A DNA stretch of 64,000 nt. It comes from Planctomycetota bacterium. GTDB taxonomy: Bacteria; Planctomycetota; UBA8742; UBA2392. The DNA lies in assembly GCA_003576915.1 (NCBI GenBank), contig QEVF01000007.1, positions 62,001 to 126,000 of the forward strand, read 5' to 3'. The translations under genes and the position numbers were made by a program. This document shows, one piece after another, positions 28,209 through 36,853 of this stretch (its first letter is position 1; each line of letters begins with the position of its first letter). Below the pieces are notes generated by a model that did no database searches, was not told the DNA's origin, and saw only the letters and a program-made list of their open reading frames with translations.

Positions 28209-29648
28209 ATGAGCAAGGATCATTCGAGTTACGCCCACCCTCTGACGGGGCGCTACGCCGCCAAGGAAATGCGCGAACTGTTCTCTGAACAGCGGCGCGT
28301 GGGGCTTTGGCGCCGCCTCTGGCTGGCGCTGGCGGAAAGCGAGCGGGAGCTGGGCCTCACGCAGATCAATGAAGACGCCCTGCGCCAGATGCGCGACCAC
28401 CTCGACGACATCGACTTCGAGCGAGCGGCGCGGCTTGAGGCGGAGTTGCGCCACGACGTCATGGCCCACGTGCACACCTTTGGCGAGCGTTGTCCCGCCG
28501 CCATGCCCATCATTCATCTGGGGGCCACCAGTTGTTTCGTGACGGACAATGCCGACCTGATCCTGATGCGCGAGGGGTTGCGTCTGCTGCTGGCCAAGCT
28601 GCGGGGCGTGCTGGCGGCCTTTGCTGAGTTCGCAGCACGCGAGGCCGACACCGCCTGCCTGGGCTACACCCACTTCCAGGTGGCCCAGCCCACCACCGTG
28701 GGCAAACGCGCCACACTCTGGATGCAGGATCTGCTGTTCGATTTCGCGGAGCTCTCGCGCCTGGAGCGCGAAATGCCCCTGCGCGGCGTCAAGGGCACCA
28801 CGGGCACCCAGGCCAGCTTCGTGGAACTCTTCGACGGCAACGACGCCAAGGTGCGCGAACTCGACCTCAAGGTGGCCCGGCGCATGGGCTTTTCCAGCGT
28901 GTTTGAAGTCAGCGGGCAGACCTACACGAGAAAGTACGACCACATGGTGTTGAGCGCCGTGGCGGGCATCGGCATTTCCGGCGCCAAGTGCGCCACTGAC
29001 ATCCGCCTGCTTATGGGGCTGGGCGAGTTGGACGAGCCCATGGAAAGCAGGCAGATCGGATCGTCCGCCATGGCTTACAAGCGCAACCCCATGCGCAGCG
29101 AGCGCCTGTGCAGCATCGCACGCTACCTGATCAACCTGCCCCAGAACGCGGCTTTCACGGCAAGCGAACAGTGGCTGGAACGCACGCTCGATGACAGCGC
29201 CAATCGGCGCATGACCATCCCCGAGACCTTTCTCGCCGCCGATGTCGTGCTCAGCCTGCTGCACAACATCGCCACCGGCCTCAAAGCCAATCATGCGGTC
29301 ATTGCCGCGCGCCTGCGGCGAGAGCTTCCGCTCATGGCCACGGAGGCCATCATCATGGCCGCCGTCCGCGCCGGGGGAGACCGGCAGGCCATCCACGAAG
29401 CCATTCGTGTGCATAGCCACGCGGCCATTGCCCGCATGAAGACGGAAGGCGCGTCTGACAACGACCTCCTGGCCCGCCTCAAAGGGGACAGGCTTTTCGC
29501 AGCCATCGCCCCGGAACTGGACGGGCTGCTGGATCCACGGCGATTTGTGGGGCGCGCCCCGGGCCAGACCCGCGAGTTCCTGGAACGCTGTGTCAAACCG
29601 GTGCTGGCCGGCGGTGAGGCCAAGGGGGGCGACCGCCTCCAGGTCTGA
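28209..29648 (+). CDS. purB: Adenylosuccinate lyase
   Basis: A 479-residue enzyme of the fumarase/aspartase superfamily. It shows the signature SSAMAYKRNPMRSE, plus HLGATSCFVTDNAD and CLGYTHFQVAQPTTVGKRA. The AMAYKRNP form with this spacing matches the PurB branch of eukaryotic and some bacterial types. It cleaves SAICAR and adenylosuccinate in purine synthesis. ATG 28209 follows GGAG. It is divergent from thiE, with about 87 bp between starts for both promoters. Confidence 0.92.
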   Translation: MSKDHSSYAHPLTGRYAAKEMRELFSEQRRVGLWRRLWLALAESERELGLTQINEDALRQMRDHLDDIDFERAARLEAELRHDVMAHVHTFGERCPAAMPIIHLGATSCFVTDNADLILMREGLRLLLAKLRGVLAAFAEFAAREADTACLGYTHFQVAQPTTVGKRATLWMQDLLFDFAELSRLEREMPLRGVKGTTGTQASFVELFDGNDAKVRELDLKVARRMGFSSVFEVSGQTYTRKYDHMVLSAVAGIGISGAKCATDIRLLMGLGELDEPMESRQIGSSAMAYKRNPMRSERLCSIARYLINLPQNAAFTASEQWLERTLDDSANRRMTIPETFLAADVVLSLLHNIATGLKANHAVIAARLRRELPLMATEAIIMAAVRAGGDRQAIHEAIRVHSHAAIARMKTEGASDNDLLARLKGDRLFAAIAPELDGLLDPRRFVGRAPGQTREFLERCVKPVLAGGEAKGGDRLQV

Positions 29649-29916
29649 CTCAAAGCGGCCTCTGGCCACTTTTTCGCCGGGGCAGGTCAAACGGGCTTTG
29701 TCTCGATCTTCCGTCCGGCCTGCTTTCCAGCCGCCTCCCTGGCGTGGGCCTCCAATTGCCAGCGCAACGGCACGTCCTTCGGGTCAGGCTTTTACGTTTT
29801 TACGGTTCCACGATTAATGGACCGAAGGCACAATGTGCCTCCGTAAAGTAGCTCCGTGTGACGGCGCGAGCACTTGCTGGGCAGAACTCTGCTTCATTTG
29901 ATCGGGGGCAAGCACC
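29649..29916. promoter_or_regulatory. Leader of the orphan DHp gene with nested palindromes
   Basis: The 268 bp hold nested inverted repeats: TTTACGG (29799-29805) with CCGTAAA (29841-29847), and inside them AGGCACA-A-TGTGCCT (29826-29840). It could be an operator or the purB terminator. No T-run follows. I see no other gene. Confidence 0.45.
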
Positions 29917-30135
29917 ATGCAAGACGAAATCACGCATCCCGTCGGCCAGGTCCGAACCCTGCTTCACCAGCTCAACAACGACCTGAGCCTCATTATGGGC
30001 CACCTCGACCTCGCCCTGCACTCTGCGGGCGGCAATGAGAAGCTCCTCAAGCGCCTTGAAGCCAGCCGCGCTGCCACGCAACGCATGGCCGAGCATGTGC
30101 GGGAAAGCCAGAAGGCGATCAAGCGAGAATGCTGA
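29917..30135 (+). CDS. Tiny protein resembling an isolated histidine-kinase DHp domain
   Basis: A 72-residue protein. The stretch LLHQLNNDLSLIMGHLDLAL matches the H-box region of CckA/NtrB-like kinases, where HxxNN (here His17-Gln-Leu-Asn-Asn) carries the phospho-accepting His. The second helix (KLLKRLEASRAATQRMAEHV) completes a four-helix-bundle-sized unit. There is no ATP-binding domain. A weak GGGGG precedes the ATG. It could be a phosphotransfer or dimerisation protein. It is single-copy here and its partner is unknown. Confidence 0.55.
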   Translation: MQDEITHPVGQVRTLLHQLNNDLSLIMGHLDLALHSAGGNEKLLKRLEASRAATQRMAEHVRESQKAIKREC

Positions 30136-30161
30136 TCTTCGGACCGGCCCCTGAGCAGGGG

Positions 30162-30184
30162 GCAGGGGCGGGAGCCTCCCCTGC
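30162..30184. terminator. Hairpin after the DHp gene
   Basis: GCAGGGG (30162-30168) and CCCCTGC (30178-30184) form a 7-bp stem, 27 bp after the stop. No T-run follows. It is only a plausible terminator. Confidence 0.35.
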
Positions 30185-30247
30185 GGAGGCTTCGCGTTCG
30201 CATTCCATAAGTTGTTATTGTGATTGAGGTTGTGAATTGCGACCTGG

Positions 30248-30401
30248 CAGGCTGCTGAACAAGTGGCCCCGGCCGCTTTTCAGCCCGGTCGGGCCATAGG
30301 GAGTCTGGCCCGACCTTCATTTCAAGCGGTTTTTCAGCCGCTTGAAATGAGCAAGCCATCCATGGCTTGCGTCCGCAGGCCGTATTTCAGCGGTCTGCTA
30401 G
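30248..30401. repeat. Multi-hairpin intergenic element (copy 1)
   Basis: A 154-bp element bounded by imperfect inverted ends (CAGGCTGCTGAA at 30248 and TTTCAGCGGTCTGCTAG at 30385-30401). Inside are three clean inverted repeats in a row: GGTCGGGCC/GGCCCGACC (30287-30315), TCATTTCAAGCGG/CCGCTTGAAATGA (30317-30350) and GCAAGCCAT/ATGGCTTGC (30351-30370). A shorter relative is at 33750-33795. It may be a miniature mobile element or a dispersed repeat. No transposase is present. Confidence 0.65.
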
Positions 30402-30619
30402 AGCGTCGGCTCGGCGCGTACCCTGCGCCGGCCGGGCCTGACGAGGTCATCACAGATTTTTCATGGCGTCCTCGAACTCTTTTCGCCCCTTCCCGTTTGA
30501 ACAAAGAGGAGGTAGTTCTACTCCCTCACGAAATGTTCACCACACTCGGGTCCCGGGGACGACCGAGTCCAGTCTTGGAGCGACGGCGAGGAAACCGTTG
30601 CTCTGCCAAGGAGGCCATC
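30402..30619 (+). promoter_or_regulatory. Leader of the TonB-like squalene-cyclase-fold gene
   Basis: The 218 bp upstream of the GTG start hold the promoter and a structured leader. ACTCGG and CCGAGT (about 30544-30568) form a stem. An SD-like AGGAGG near 30508 does not sit in front of a usable start. AAGGAGG (30608-30614) is the true site. Confidence 0.35.
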
Positions 30620-32302
30620 GTGGCTGCGAACAACCAGCAGGGTCAGCAGTACTATGAGCAGCCTGCCGACCAGGAGTATTACGGCCAGCAGGAAGCTCCG
30701 CAGGGCAGGGGCGGTGAGGATCTGACGGCTCTTGCCTCGGTGCCGTGGGTGGCGATTGCGCTGGCGGCCCATGTGATTTTTCTGGTGATCGCCTGGTTTA
30801 TCGTCCCGGTTCTGCCCGAGACCAAGAAAGTGGACATCGTGCAGAGCGCGGTGGACACCCAGCCCATTCCGCCCGAACCTGAAATGAAGCCTCAGGAGCA
30901 GGTGGAGTACCCCAAGGATGAGCCTCCGCAGGAGAACCCCACGGAAGATCCCCGCATCACCGAGGATGCGAAGGACGACAATAACGAAGACCCCTCCGAC
31001 CAGCCGAACAACGATCTGGCCCCGAACCCCAACGCCGACGACTCCAACGCTGAGTCGCCGCACCCCAACAAGGGCCCCAGCAGCGCGGTCGGCCTGGGTG
31101 GCGGCGCGGGCGGCGGCGGCGGTCGCGGCGGCAAGGGCGGCTTTGCCTATCGTCGCGCCCGTGGCGGTGGTGGCCGCAAGCATGAAGACCGTATGCGTGC
31201 CGCCCTGGAGTGGCTCAAGGATCACCAGAACTTTGAGGGCCACTGGAGCGCCACCAAGTTCAGCGAAGACAGCACCCGCAAGAACGCCCGCAAGACCTAC
31301 AACCTTGAATTCATCGAGCCCGGCAAGCCCGAGGGTGACAAGGGCTGGGAAGCCAGCGTGGACATCGGCCTGACCGGTCTCTCGCTGCTGGCCTTCGTCG
31401 GCGCCGGCTTTGACCACAAGGAAGGCGACTATCGCGAAACCTGCCGCCGCGCCATCATGTACCTGCGTCGCGTGCAGGGCAATGACGGCTGCTTTGGCCC
31501 CAAGGATGACGACCACTTCGTCTACAACCACTCCATCTGCGCCATGGCCATGGCTGAGGCCTACGGCCTGTCCGGCGACGCGGCTCTGCGCAGCAACAGC
31601 GAGCGCGCCGTGGAGTTCATTGTTTCGGCGCAGAACCCCGGCATGGGCTGGCGCTACGGTGTGAAGTACGGCGAGAACGACAGCTCGGTCACGGGCTGGA
31701 TGGTGCTCGCGCTGAAGAGCTGCAAGATGGCCGGTCTTGAATTCGACAGCCACAAGGTTTACGGCGACGCGGCCAAGTGGTTTGACGCCGTGACGGTGGA
31801 TGTCAGCGGCTACCCCAAGACGGGCTACAACGCGCCTGGCACCGACAACGCGCGTCTTCGCACCAGCCAGGATTACCTGACCAACCCCTCGATGGACGCC
31901 ATCAACGTGATGTCCCGCCTGTTCATGGGCGCCGAGGGCTGGGATGTGAACAACCGTACCATCAAGTCCCAGGCCAAGGCCATGAACGAGTGCCTGCCCG
32001 CCTGGGAACACCACAAGATTGACTACTACTACTGGTACTACGCCAGCCTCGCTCTCTTCCAGGTCGGCGGCAGCTATTGGGATGTCTGGGAAAAGGCCAT
32101 GGCCAAGACCCTCCTTGACAGCCAGCGCGGCTTCCGCACGGAAGACAAGGGCAGCACCAAGGACACGCTGGATGAGCACGGAAGCTGGGACTCTGTGGAT
32201 GCCTGGCACAGCTCCGGCGGCCGCGTCTATGCTACGGCCATCAACTGCCTGACGCTGCAGGTGTACTACCGCTATCAGAAGATTCAGAAGGAGAAGAAGT
32301 AA
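30620..32302 (+). CDS. Squalene-cyclase-fold protein with TonB-like N-terminus
   Basis: A 560-residue protein. Residues about 38-60 are one membrane helix with a His inside it (ALAAHVIFLVIAWF), as in TonB-type anchors. A Pro/Glu-rich, periplasm-spanning linker (about 65-150) and Gly-rich stretch follow. The C-terminal 370 residues form a prenyltransferase/squalene-oxidase alpha-toroid, with repeats like DHQNFEGHW, RRVQGNDGCFG and NPGMGWRYG. No DxDD terpene-cyclase acid motif is evident, so binding rather than catalysis is likely. GTG follows AAGGAGG by five bases. A tandem paralogue follows. Confidence 0.75.
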   Translation: MAANNQQGQQYYEQPADQEYYGQQEAPQGRGGEDLTALASVPWVAIALAAHVIFLVIAWFIVPVLPETKKVDIVQSAVDTQPIPPEPEMKPQEQVEYPKDEPPQENPTEDPRITEDAKDDNNEDPSDQPNNDLAPNPNADDSNAESPHPNKGPSSAVGLGGGAGGGGGRGGKGGFAYRRARGGGGRKHEDRMRAALEWLKDHQNFEGHWSATKFSEDSTRKNARKTYNLEFIEPGKPEGDKGWEASVDIGLTGLSLLAFVGAGFDHKEGDYRETCRRAIMYLRRVQGNDGCFGPKDDDHFVYNHSICAMAMAEAYGLSGDAALRSNSERAVEFIVSAQNPGMGWRYGVKYGENDSSVTGWMVLALKSCKMAGLEFDSHKVYGDAAKWFDAVTVDVSGYPKTGYNAPGTDNARLRTSQDYLTNPSMDAINVMSRLFMGAEGWDVNNRTIKSQAKAMNECLPAWEHHKIDYYYWYYASLALFQVGGSYWDVWEKAMAKTLLDSQRGFRTEDKGSTKDTLDEHGSWDSVDAWHSSGGRVYATAINCLTLQVYYRYQKIQKEKK

Positions 32303-32320
32303 CCCATCCTTTGAGACAAG

Positions 32321-32352
32321 AGGGGCGGCCAAGGGGCCGCCCCTTTTGCTTT
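32321..32352 (+). terminator. Intrinsic terminator
   Basis: GGGGCGGCC (32322-32330) and GGCCGCCCC (32335-32343), loop AAGG, then TTTT. It separates the two paralogues, so they may be independently transcribed. Confidence 0.8.
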
Positions 32353-32425
32353 TGAACGCTTGTTGGAGCATTCCGTTTAAGGTCTGACCGGGGAACTCTA
32401 AGGCCCTCAGGGGCAAGGGGGGTGT

Positions 32426-33727
32426 ATGCGTGCGACGTTGGTTGCGGCGGTCATTCTGCTGATGGCGGGTGCAGGCCAGATCCGGGCCGACGGCGCGCCC
32501 TCGCGCCCCAAGCCCAAGCCGGAAAGTCCCAAGGAGGCACCCAAAGAAGCCCCCAAAGAAGCCCCCAAGGAACAGCCGAAGAAGAGCCCCGAGGAATCAG
32601 CGGTACGGATTACGGCCGCACTGGAATGGCTGCGCGATCACCAGAACTTTGCAGGCCACTGGAGTGCAAACCAGTTCGGCGACGACTCCATCCGCAAGGA
32701 AGCCAGGAAGACCTACAACCTTGACTTTGGCGGCCCCGGCAAGGAGAGCGCCGACAAGGGCTGGCAGGCGCTCGAAGTCGGCGTGACCAGCCTGGCCGTG
32801 CTGGCCTTCGCGGGGGCCGGACATGACCACAAAGGCGGCGACTTCAAGGAGACCCTGCGCCGCGCTGTCCTGAGTCTGAGGCGCAGCCAGGGCAACGACG
32901 GCTGCATTGGCAGCAAGGACGAAGACCAGTTCGTCTATGCCCATGCAGCGGCCACCATGGCCCTGGCCGAGGTTTACGGTCTATCCGCTGACAATGCCCT
33001 CAAAGCGGTGGTGGAAAGCGGCGTGAAGTTTCTGCTGGAGGCGCGCAACCCCGGCAAGGCCTGGCGCTACGGCGTCAAGCCCGGCGACAACGACACCTCG
33101 TTCACGGGTTGGGCGGTGCTCGCCCTGAAGTCTGCCAAACTTGCCGGCATCGAGTTCGACACCAAAGAGGCCTTTGCAGGCGCGGCGTCATGGCTTGATG
33201 AAATGACGATAGAGACGAAGGAAGGCTACAAAACCGGCTACAACACGCCGGGCGGCAGTCAGGCTCGCCTGCGCTCGGCCCAGGAATTTGAACTGAACCC
33301 GACCATGGAAGCCATCAACGTCACCCTTCGCCTGTTTATGGGAGACAAGGGTTGGGATGCCCGGCACAAGGTGATTGCCTCCCAGGCCAAGGCCGTGGGC
33401 GAGTGCAAACCGGCGTGGGAAGCCGACAAGATTGACTTTGTTTACTGGTGGTGGGCGACGCTGGCCATGTACCAGTTGGGCGACAAGCATTGGGAGTCCT
33501 GGGGACCGGCCATAGAGAAGACCCTGATGACTTATCAGAGGGGATTCCGCGTGGAAGACAAGGGCACCACGGCTGCGAACCTGGACGAATACGGCAGTTG
33601 GGACGCCGTGGATGCCTGGTCCACCGCCGGAGGCCGGGTCTACGCCACGGCCCTCAATGCGCTTACGCTGGAAATCGTGGACCGGGCGGGGCGCACCTAC
33701 AAGCGGGTGAAGACGGAAGAAAAGTAG
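32426..33727 (+). CDS. Secreted squalene-cyclase-fold paralogue
   Basis: A 433-residue protein, a tandem duplicate of the preceding gene's toroid domain. It has a signal peptide (MRATLVAAVILLMAGAGQIRA) instead of the TonB-like anchor and a short PKEAPKEAPKEAPKEQP linker. The domain repeats match position by position: LRDHQNFAGHW against LKDHQNFEGHW, RSQGNDGCIG against RVQGNDGCFG, and a shared RGFRVEDKG/RGFRTEDKG end. The function is unknown. The pair probably arose by duplication, and the second lost the TM-linker. Confidence 0.8.
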   Translation: MRATLVAAVILLMAGAGQIRADGAPSRPKPKPESPKEAPKEAPKEAPKEQPKKSPEESAVRITAALEWLRDHQNFAGHWSANQFGDDSIRKEARKTYNLDFGGPGKESADKGWQALEVGVTSLAVLAFAGAGHDHKGGDFKETLRRAVLSLRRSQGNDGCIGSKDEDQFVYAHAAATMALAEVYGLSADNALKAVVESGVKFLLEARNPGKAWRYGVKPGDNDTSFTGWAVLALKSAKLAGIEFDTKEAFAGAASWLDEMTIETKEGYKTGYNTPGGSQARLRSAQEFELNPTMEAINVTLRLFMGDKGWDARHKVIASQAKAVGECKPAWEADKIDFVYWWWATLAMYQLGDKHWESWGPAIEKTLMTYQRGFRVEDKGTTAANLDEYGSWDAVDAWSTAGGRVYATALNALTLEIVDRAGRTYKRVKTEEK

Positions 33728-33749
33728 TCCAGCCGGGAGAGACGGCAGG

Positions 33750-33795
33750 GGCCGTTGAAGAAGTGGCGAGTGCCACTTTTTCAACGGCCTGCTAG
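33750..33795. repeat. Inverted repeat related to the 30.2 kb element (copy 2)
   Basis: GGCCGTTGAAGAAGTGGC (33750-33767) and GCCACTTTTTCAACGGCC (33772-33789) differ by one mismatch over 18 bp, loop GAGT, followed by TGCTAG. The ends match those of the 30248-30401 element (GCTGAA...AGTGG and TTCAGCGG..CTGCTAG). It also sits where the terminator of the upstream gene would be. Confidence 0.7.
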
Positions 33796-33806
33796 TATCT
33801 CGGCCC

Positions 33807-35447
33807 ATGTCGCGCAAGAAACGCCGCAATCAGAAATCGGGAGGACTGGCCCCGGCCGGCACACCGGCGTCCCCGCCCTCCGTGCCGCTGACGCCCTCCC
33901 TGGGTCAGTCGGCGGGCAGCGCCTCGCCCCAGCCCAAGGTGGAAGTGCAGACCCCGGGCGCCGTGACTACAGCGACGGCGCCCGAGCACCAGCCCGCCAA
34001 GGATGAACCCTCCCGATCCGGCCGCTGGTTGCCCGCGCCCCTGGCGGTGCTGGACGCCGATTACTCCCAGGTGCTGCGCATGCGCAACGTGCGCTACCTG
34101 ATTGTGATCAGCGCCGTCGTCGGTGCCCTGGTGTTCGGCTGGTACCTCAGCTCGATCTTCGTTCCGCTGCTCATTGCGCTGGCCCTTGCCTACATGCTCA
34201 ACCCGCTGGTGGAGGCGTTGGAGCGGCGCGGCGTCTCGCGCATGCGGGCGGTGATACTCATCTTTCTGGCAGTGGTCGCGGCCTCCACGGCGGCGGGCAT
34301 CTGGTTCGTCGCTTCACTGGTGAAGGACGTGCGGAGCATCATCGAGGAAACCGATGCCGTGCTTTCGGAGTTCGAGGGCAAGCAGGATGAGTGGGTGGGC
34401 CAGTGGAACGAGAATGCCCCCCCCTGGCTGAACGTGGACCCCGAAGAACTGACGGTGCGCAAGCTGCAGGAGTGGGTGAAGGACATGGTCACACCGCCGC
34501 GCGCCGAGACTTCGCCGGCCGAGCGGCAGGCGGCCTCCGCCCAGGCTTCGGCCAAGGCCTCGCTTCTGTCAACCTTCCAGCACCTGGACAAAGACGCAAG
34601 CCTCACGCTGGATCCGGGCGAACTCAAGGCCAGCGCCATCAAGGAGCTGGACAAGAACCACGACGGCACCGTCTCGCCAGAGGAGTATTTCGCGCGCTTT
34701 GGCGCCGGGGCCCTGAGCGACAGCGGTCAGCGCGTGGTGGCCAGCGGCGCCCAGGATGCCGCCAAGGGCGTGTTTTCCGCCGTGAGCGAGGGTCTCTTCA
34801 CGGTGCTGTATTTCGCCGTGATGACCATTCTGATCCCCATTTACACCTGGTTCTTCCTGCTGGGCCTGCCGGGCATCGTCAACGCCGTGGACCACTACCT
34901 GCCGGCAGCCCAGCGTCCGCGCATCCGCCGCCTGCTCAGTCAGATCGACAGCATGGCCAAGGGTTTCTTCCGCGGCCGCCTGATTGTCATCTTCATCATA
35001 ACGGTGCTGACGACCATCCTCTTCGTCGCACTGGGGGTGCGCTACGCGTTCGTGCTCGGGCTGCTGGCTGGCGTGGGCATCATGATTCCCCTGTTCAGTT
35101 TCATCTTTTCCATGATCCCGGCCATCCTGCTGATGGCCATTGCGCCCGAGCCCAGTGTCGGTGCCATCATCACCATGGTGGTGTTGTTCTCGGCCATCCA
35201 GGCCTTTGAGCAGTACTACCTCACGCCCAAGCTGTTGGGCGACGCCGTCGAGCTGCACCCCGTCACCCTGCTGGTAGGCGTGTTCGTCATGAGCAGCCTG
35301 TTTGGCCTGTTTGGCGCGCTGCTGGCCGTGCCCCTGACGGCCCTGGCCAAGACGCTGGGGCGGGAGTTCCTGCTTCCATACTTCAAGAGCCTCGCTGAAG
35401 AGCAGTCCCCGGAATCCAGGCACACTCGAGTCATCGCGAGAACATGA
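33807..35447 (+). CDS. AI-2E family permease with inserted EF-hand pair
   Basis: A 546-residue membrane protein of the AI-2E/PerM (UPF0118) family, with about seven or eight helices and the family's YYLTPKLLGDAVELHPVTLL and FGALLAVPLTAL near the C-terminus. In the large loop between the third and fourth helices lies an EF-hand pair: loops D261-E272 (DKDASLTLDPGE) and D282-E293 (DKNHDGTVSPEE), both with correct 1,3,5,7,9,12 ligands. A Pro-rich N-terminus of about 85 residues precedes. The fusion suggests calcium-regulated gating. Family members otherwise transport AI-2, small solutes or Na+. It overlaps the NUDIX gene by ATGA. Confidence 0.88.
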   Translation: MSRKKRRNQKSGGLAPAGTPASPPSVPLTPSLGQSAGSASPQPKVEVQTPGAVTTATAPEHQPAKDEPSRSGRWLPAPLAVLDADYSQVLRMRNVRYLIVISAVVGALVFGWYLSSIFVPLLIALALAYMLNPLVEALERRGVSRMRAVILIFLAVVAASTAAGIWFVASLVKDVRSIIEETDAVLSEFEGKQDEWVGQWNENAPPWLNVDPEELTVRKLQEWVKDMVTPPRAETSPAERQAASAQASAKASLLSTFQHLDKDASLTLDPGELKASAIKELDKNHDGTVSPEEYFARFGAGALSDSGQRVVASGAQDAAKGVFSAVSEGLFTVLYFAVMTILIPIYTWFFLLGLPGIVNAVDHYLPAAQRPRIRRLLSQIDSMAKGFFRGRLIVIFIITVLTTILFVALGVRYAFVLGLLAGVGIMIPLFSFIFSMIPAILLMAIAPEPSVGAIITMVVLFSAIQAFEQYYLTPKLLGDAVELHPVTLLVGVFVMSSLFGLFGALLAVPLTALAKTLGREFLLPYFKSLAEEQSPESRHTRVIART

Positions 35448-35956
35448 GCCGGCCCAAGGAAAAGCTTGATGCCCACGCCGACAGCATACCCGGCGCCATT
35501 CGTGTCGCGGCGCGGGCCATGATCATCGAGCACGGCAGGCTGCTCGTCATGAACTACCGCGATGACCAGGGCCATTGGTGCGTCACCCCCGGCGGAGGCG
35601 TGCGGAAAAAGGAAACCCTCAAGGCGGGGTTGAGGCGCGAAGTGGAGGAAGAACTGGGCCTGAAGCTGGATGTGGGCGACATCGTTTACGTGCGCGAGCT
35701 GCTGGGCGCCTCGGCCAAGGTTCTGCACGGGGGCATCACTGAAGACACCCATCAGCTCGAGGTTTTCTTCCGCTGCAAGCGCCTCAATGAGCCGCGTCTG
35801 GGCCCCACTCCCGACAAATACTGCACGGGCTTTGAGTGGGCGGCGCTTGATGAACTGCCGCGCCGCCACTTCTTTCCGGAGGTGCTGGCCGATCGACTGG
35901 CGGCGGACGTGGCATCGGGCTTCATGCCCATCAACAACTATCTGGGCGACGCATGA
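35444..35956 (+). CDS. NUDIX hydrolase
   Basis: A 170-residue protein with a full Nudix box, GGVRKKETLKAGLRREVEEE followed by LGL, matching Gx5Ex7REUxEExGU. The substrate is not predictable. It is in a tight operon with the AI-2E-family gene before (ATGA overlap) and ComF after (4-base overlap). Confidence 0.9.
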   Translation: MSRPKEKLDAHADSIPGAIRVAARAMIIEHGRLLVMNYRDDQGHWCVTPGGGVRKKETLKAGLRREVEEELGLKLDVGDIVYVRELLGASAKVLHGGITEDTHQLEVFFRCKRLNEPRLGPTPDKYCTGFEWAALDELPRRHFFPEVLADRLAADVASGFMPINNYLGDA

Positions 35957-36705
35957 TCGGCGCACTGGCCATGGGGCTGCTTGACCTGCTGCTGCCCCGC
36001 CATTGTGTGGTCAGCGGCCGGCCCCTGGCCAACGACGAGCCGGGCTGCGTGGCGCCGGAAGTGCTGCGCCAGGCAAAGCTGACGGCGGGCGACTATTGCT
36101 CCCGTTGCGGCGCCCGCCAGGGCGAGGGAATCGGCGCCATTCACGGTTGCGGACGATGCGAGGAGTTCAAGGAAGGATTTGGCACCCGCGAAGTGTGCGC
36201 CGTGGGGGACTATGAAGGCGTGCTGCAGAGCCTGTGCCTGGCGCTCAAGTTCGGCGGTGAACGTGCCGCCGCCGCGCCATTGAGCCACTACCTCATCCAA
36301 CTGGTCTTCGACCGCGGCCTTGCCGACAAAGTGGATGCCGTCGTGCCGGTGCCGCTGCATCCCCTGCGGCAGTATCAACGCGGCTACAACCAGGCCGAAC
36401 TGCTGGCGCGGCCCCTGGCCCGCGCCTTGAGCAAGCCCCTGTGGAACGACGTGTTGAGACGGCGCCGCAGGACGAAGGCGCAAAGCGAACTGTCGGCGGC
36501 CCAGCGACGCAGCAACGTGGAGGATGCCTTTGAGGTGCGCCCGCGCCGCGCCGCGCGCGTGGAAGGCCGGTCACTGCTGGTGGTGGACGACGTAATGACC
36601 ACCGGCGCCACCCTGGCGGCCTGCGCCAAGGCCCTGAAACGGGCCGGAGCCAAAGCGGTGCTTGGCGCCGTGATCGCCCGATCCACGGTGGGGGCGGACA
36701 CCTGA
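35953..36705 (+). CDS. ComF family phosphoribosyltransferase-like protein
   Basis: A 250-residue protein. The N-terminus has two CxxC-type pairs (CSRCG, CGRC), a zinc ribbon as in ComF. The C-terminal phosphoribosyltransferase core has VVPVPLHPLRQYQRGYNQAE and the PRPP motif LLVVDDVMTTGATLAAC. ComF helps single-strand DNA move into the cytoplasm during competence. No other com gene is in the window. It overlaps the NUDIX gene. Confidence 0.9.
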   Translation: MIGALAMGLLDLLLPRHCVVSGRPLANDEPGCVAPEVLRQAKLTAGDYCSRCGARQGEGIGAIHGCGRCEEFKEGFGTREVCAVGDYEGVLQSLCLALKFGGERAAAAPLSHYLIQLVFDRGLADKVDAVVPVPLHPLRQYQRGYNQAELLARPLARALSKPLWNDVLRRRRRTKAQSELSAAQRRSNVEDAFEVRPRRAARVEGRSLLVVDDVMTTGATLAACAKALKRAGAKAVLGAVIARSTVGADT

Positions 36706-36853
36706 ATTCGGCCTTCAGGGTCCGGTAACTTGAGGGTTTGTGCCCGGCCCGACACCTGGCCGCCAGTTTTTCTCAACTGTCCTGCCCCATCCTGCCGAAG
36801 AACGAAAGCGGCGCAGTGCCGCTTCACTTCTTGAATCGACGGGTGGGTGGATC

